From positions 1 through 64,000 of the forward strand of contig CAIXZF010000052.1 of the NCBI GenBank assembly GCA_903923925.1: a stretch of DNA of 64,000 nucleotides, in the 5' to 3' direction. Of the stretch, positions 61,115-64,000 are shown one piece after another. Position 1 is the stretch's first letter, and each line of letters starts with the position of its first letter. The DNA comes from an uncultured Bacteroidales bacterium (GTDB taxonomy: Bacteria; Bacteroidota; Bacteroidia; Bacteroidales; CAIXZF01). Below the pieces are notes generated by a model. It did no database searches, was not told the DNA's origin, and worked only from the letters and a program-made list of their open reading frames with translations. The position numbers and the translations under genes were made by a program.

Positions 61115-61801
61115 CTATTGAACAATAGCATCAAATTCAGCCTGTGTAATAAATTGCGGAACATAAGTGATCCCGCGATTAACAAGTTGAAAGTTAAATG
61201 CTCTCAAATGGTTTTTGGATCCATTCATCAGGTTATTAAATACAAAAAGCATATCTGCATTATCAACATACTGCATACGATCTTTCAGATCAAATATATC
61301 CTTGTCCTCGATTGTCGCTCCAACTTTTAGGGCATCATTCAAAGAGGAGCTTCCCTGGGCAAGAAAAGCGTTGTATAAGCTTTGTAAATCCGGATCGGTA
61401 AAAACACCAATTTGGTGGTTTGCTGCCGGATCAGGAAGGTTGTATAAAAGGATTAATTTCTGGATGGCTGTTGTATGAACAAGCTCACTTTTGGCAATAT
61501 TTTTGAAAACAGGCAAAGTATAGAGATTTTGCATACTCAAATAAATGTCCCTGGCGAGCAATTCCTCTTCCCTCATGAAATTTAAGGTAGTAATTTCAAT
61601 TGGATCCAAAACACCAGGAGTGAAGGCAGCTAACTTTGAAGACAACTCGGGGTCGGTAATTTCAGCATATTTTGCTGTGTTCGACTGATTAGTGTCAGAA
61701 GTTTGAACAGATGCATCCTTCTGGCAGGAGATCATGACCATTGAAAGGCCGATTGCACTCATCAGAATAAGACGAGTTAGAAAATTCTTTTTAGTTTTCA
61801 T
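61115..61801 (-). CDS. DUF2202 ferritin-like lipoprotein
   Basis: A 228-residue protein with a lipoprotein signal ending VMISC (Cys about 26). The conserved domain begins TTLNFMREEELLARDIYLSM and continues through FKNIAKSELVHTTAIQKLI, then DKDIFDLKDRMQYVDNADM and NHLRAFNFQLV. The paired E-E/H blocks look like the four-helix ferritin-like core of DUF2202 proteins. Whether it binds metal is not known. It is preceded by 314 bases of the ABAB gene region in the other direction of transcription order and followed by the U32 protein. It is likely monocistronic. The start ATG at 61801 gives a complete signal peptide. Confidence 0.85.
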   Translation of the reverse strand: MKTKKNFLTRLILMSAIGLSMVMISCQKDASVQTSDTNQSNTAKYAEITDPELSSKLAAFTPGVLDPIEITTLNFMREEELLARDIYLSMQNLYTLPVFKNIAKSELVHTTAIQKLILLYNLPDPAANHQIGVFTDPDLQSLYNAFLAQGSSSLNDALKVGATIEDKDIFDLKDRMQYVDNADMLFVFNNLMNGSKNHLRAFNFQLVNRGITYVPQFITQAEFDAIVQ

Positions 61802-61915
61802 TTTTTTATGGTTTTAAGTGATTGGTTAAAGAGCTTTGTAAACATATGGACACACAAGAGCGGATAAACTTCCGCTGCTGCATCGAAATAATTAAAATGT
61901 ATTGGAAGAAATAAC

Positions 61916-64000
61916 TCAGATTCCCTTTTTATACTGGCTGCAGGTGGTTGGGTGGATACTGCTGCTGATATCCTGCACAGAGTCAGGAATGCCATTCAGA
62001 AGATTCTCGAAACACATTATAATATTTGGCTTATCAACCTTAACATTAGTTTTAGTTTCGATATCTCTTAAATCAAGTAAATAAGCAGTGAAGAGTTCCG
62101 GAATATCAGCTATAATACCTGTATTCAGGTAATTAGTATCATGATATACATTGTGATAGTTTCCCTTTGTTTTACTAATAAAAGAGGTGACAGCCTTTAA
62201 ATTTGTAATAGACGAAACCTTCTCACACTGCTGAATGCAGGAATCATCAATTTTATTTTTTTCGCAGCCCGTAACCTGGTGAAACAGGCATTGCCTGCTC
62301 GTCATCACCATTATAGGATGATAAATACTATAGAATAATTCGAAGTCCTTAGGTTTTTTAATGGCTTTAATCTGGGTATTATTAATTTCATTGGAGATAA
62401 ATGCGCCTGAACAGTTAAACTTTTCTTTCAGACATAACAAACTGAATGAATTAACAATATTAAGATAAGGACCTGCTATCCAGTTAATTCCCTGCTGAAA
62501 AGCTTCAAAGGCTATTCCAATATTATTGGTCACGATATTTTTCGGTTTCAACTGACCCAGAAAGTTAACAGCTGCAGTGTATTCCTCCCCAATGAGAATT
62601 GAAGGAAACCAGGGAATGAGCCTTTCATTTTGAATAAAAAGCTCAATTAATCCTTTAGAATCATTGCTAATAGAATTGGGAAGCTGGAAGTAAACATTTG
62701 CCTTCGTTGAATCACACAAGTATTTATCCTCAATGGAGGATATTAATATGCAAAGACCTGATTTAATCGTTTTTGAAGTACTCCTGTTTAGGACAGGAAC
62801 ATCGACGGGTGAAACAGTTTCTCTTGATCCATTAAGTGTATATAATATTCTGTTTTTAAGAGAGTTGATTTCTTTAAAAGGAATAAAGAGATTTTTTTGT
62901 AGTTTGTCCGAATCTAGATGTTCGATAAAATATTCTGTATCGTTTAAGGCTTTCAGCCTTTTTAGCAGCATTTCATGATCCAATTTTTGCTCGGTTACAC
63001 TTACAAGATTGATATCTGAAATAACAGAAAATAGCATATCAGGCGTTTCTGCTGATATTTCCAGAGGTCTCCCCTCCTTACCCGAAATGCTTATTGTTAA
63101 TGGTGCCCTGGCGATACTTAAATTGTTGATTTCGTTTTCAACTGTATTGATAATTTCCGTTCTTTCATCATAGATATCGCCTTTTGCTTTTTCTAATGTT
63201 TCTTCAGAAGCAGGCCCATTTATTCCTGATAAATGAATAGCAGAATTGTCCCTGGGATTATCGATAAACATTTCATTGCTGATCTCACCGCTCAGGAAAG
63301 CATTCGAAAAATCACGGTTAAATACTTTGTAAAGAGCGCTTTTGTCATGGTTTATGTCATTTGACTTAAAGAAAAGGTTTAACTGTTTTCGCCAGGCGTC
63401 CACAACAGTATAAACATAGTGAAACTTTTTAATCCGGCCTTCAATTTTGAGAGCGTCGACACCTGCCGCAATCAATCCTCTTAAATCATTAAAGGCAGAA
63501 TTATCCTTCAGGTTAAGGGGGAAATCTTTACCCATTTTTGTACCGACGTACTGATCTCTGCAGGGCTGACTGCAGCGACCCCGATTACCTGAATTACCAG
63601 TATGGACAGAACTCATATAGCAGAGTCCGGAAAAAGATATACAGTTAGAACCATGAACAAAGACTTCTGCCAGCATAGAATTCTGATGACAAACCTCAGA
63701 TAAGTCCTTTATTTCATGGATATTAAGTTCCCGTGACAGGTTTACACGGGTTGCTGACAGTTTATTCAAAAATTGAACCTGGCCAGCATTATGGGTTGTA
63801 AGCTGAGTAGAAGCGTGTACTTTAAATCCCTTGAAATAGGTAGATAAAATGTAAAACAGACCCAGATCCTGAACAATAATTCCGTCAATGCTTGTATTGA
63901 TTAATTTATTCAGCATTTGAAAAAGGGCAGGAAGTTCACTGTCAACGATGATAATGTTGAGCGTCAGAAAAACCTGGCAATTATTTTTATGTGCAAGTCG
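61916..64000 (-). CDS. U32-family peptidase/RlhA-like protein (5' end beyond window)
   Basis: The reading frame is open to the window's right edge, so the visible 694 codons are the C-terminal part of a larger protein. The visible start reads RLAHKNNCQVFLTLNIII, typical of the U32 TIM-barrel. The core shows GLCYMSSVHTGNSGNRGRCSQPCRD and DALKIEGRIKK, the U32 signature. A late Cys-rich segment (SRQCLFHQVTGCEKN, then DDSCIQQCEKV) matches the Cys-bearing extension of RlhA/YdcP-type U32 proteins. Some of these carry an iron-sulfur cluster and hydroxylate 23S rRNA. An internal ATG at 63914-63916 is not the true start. The assignment to RlhA rather than another U32 subgroup is tentative. Confidence 0.85.
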   Translation of the reverse strand, partial: RLAHKNNCQVFLTLNIIIVDSELPALFQMLNKLINTSIDGIIVQDLGLFYILSTYFKGFKVHASTQLTTHNAGQVQFLNKLSATRVNLSRELNIHEIKDLSEVCHQNSMLAEVFVHGSNCISFSGLCYMSSVHTGNSGNRGRCSQPCRDQYVGTKMGKDFPLNLKDNSAFNDLRGLIAAGVDALKIEGRIKKFHYVYTVVDAWRKQLNLFFKSNDINHDKSALYKVFNRDFSNAFLSGEISNEMFIDNPRDNSAIHLSGINGPASEETLEKAKGDIYDERTEIINTVENEINNLSIARAPLTISISGKEGRPLEISAETPDMLFSVISDINLVSVTEQKLDHEMLLKRLKALNDTEYFIEHLDSDKLQKNLFIPFKEINSLKNRILYTLNGSRETVSPVDVPVLNRSTSKTIKSGLCILISSIEDKYLCDSTKANVYFQLPNSISNDSKGLIELFIQNERLIPWFPSILIGEEYTAAVNFLGQLKPKNIVTNNIGIAFEAFQQGINWIAGPYLNIVNSFSLLCLKEKFNCSGAFISNEINNTQIKAIKKPKDFELFYSIYHPIMVMTSRQCLFHQVTGCEKNKIDDSCIQQCEKVSSITNLKAVTSFISKTKGNYHNVYHDTNYLNTGIIADIPELFTAYLLDLRDIETKTNVKVDKPNIIMCFENLLNGIPDSVQDISSSIHPTTCSQYKKGI

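Overview
The window reads as a chromosome segment of a Bacteroidota bacterium, probably of the order Bacteroidales or Marinilabiliales. It is AT-rich, ribosome binding sites are weak, and several intergenic regions carry the phylum's TAnnTTTG -7 promoter box. Many secreted proteins end in type IX secretion (T9SS) sorting domains, and an LruC lipoprotein, WG/TonB proteins, an ABC permease-M1 peptidase fusion and several PAS hybrid kinases are also present. Genus cannot be assigned from sequence alone.

Layout. (1) 1-1.8 kb, plus strand: the tail of a histidine kinase, then cheD and cheB. (2) 1.9-9.2 kb: an AsmA-like envelope protein (minus) and, divergently, an ABC ATPase with a permease-M1 peptidase fusion (plus). 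(3) 9.2-18.6 kb, minus strand: one compact chemosensory operon in the order cheW, cheR-TPR, cheW, MCP, cheA-REC, a second cheB and a REC-kinase-REC protein. There is no stand-alone cheY, no cheZ/cheC and no flagellar or gliding gene in view. (4) 18.7-27.6 kb: a secreted Omp28-like T9SS protein, a TPR histidine kinase, tRNA-Gly, a PAS hybrid kinase, a tRNA-Ser/Pro/Arg cluster and a secreted W/Y/H-rich protein. (5) 27.7-40 kb, plus strand: an LruC lipoprotein, a beta-CASP nuclease, an acetate-type transporter, a WG-TonB protein coupled to a DUF4337-like membrane protein, and a run of secreted proteins (T9SS, monohaem cytochrome, beta-helix, and a seven-repeat protein with dockerin- and cohesin-like parts). 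(6) 40-48.1 kb, minus strand: an S4 RNA-binding protein, Der, Era, a PAS hybrid kinase, and a redox/stress group of nitroreductase, pirin, MarR and DoxX. (7) 48.8-55.4 kb: a 2223-residue secreted metalloprotease. (8) 55.7-58.9 kb: a methyltransferase, a NifX-like protein, a Ca-motif exported peptide and an ECF sigma / anti-sigma / periplasmic-sensor trio. A decayed flavoprotein-oxidoreductase fragment follows. (9) 59.4-64 kb, minus strand: a secreted protein of four repeats in ABAB order, a DUF2202 lipoprotein and a U32 protease/hydroxylase-like protein that runs off the end.

How the parts work together. The two chemosensory blocks together supply receptor, CheA, two CheW, CheR, two CheB and CheD. 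That is enough for a complete adaptation system whose output must go through the response-regulator domain on CheA, the REC-kinase-REC protein or an unlinked CheY. The sigma / anti-sigma / sensor trio next to metal-binding-looking proteins resembles a metal- or redox-responsive ECF circuit. The DoxX-MarR-pirin-nitroreductase group looks like an electrophile or quinone stress operon under MarR control.

No CRISPR array, prophage, transposase or rRNA gene was seen. The least explained items are the branched chemosensory locus, the sigma/sensor cluster with its decayed neighbour, the ABAB and seven-repeat surface proteins, and several strong palindromes.
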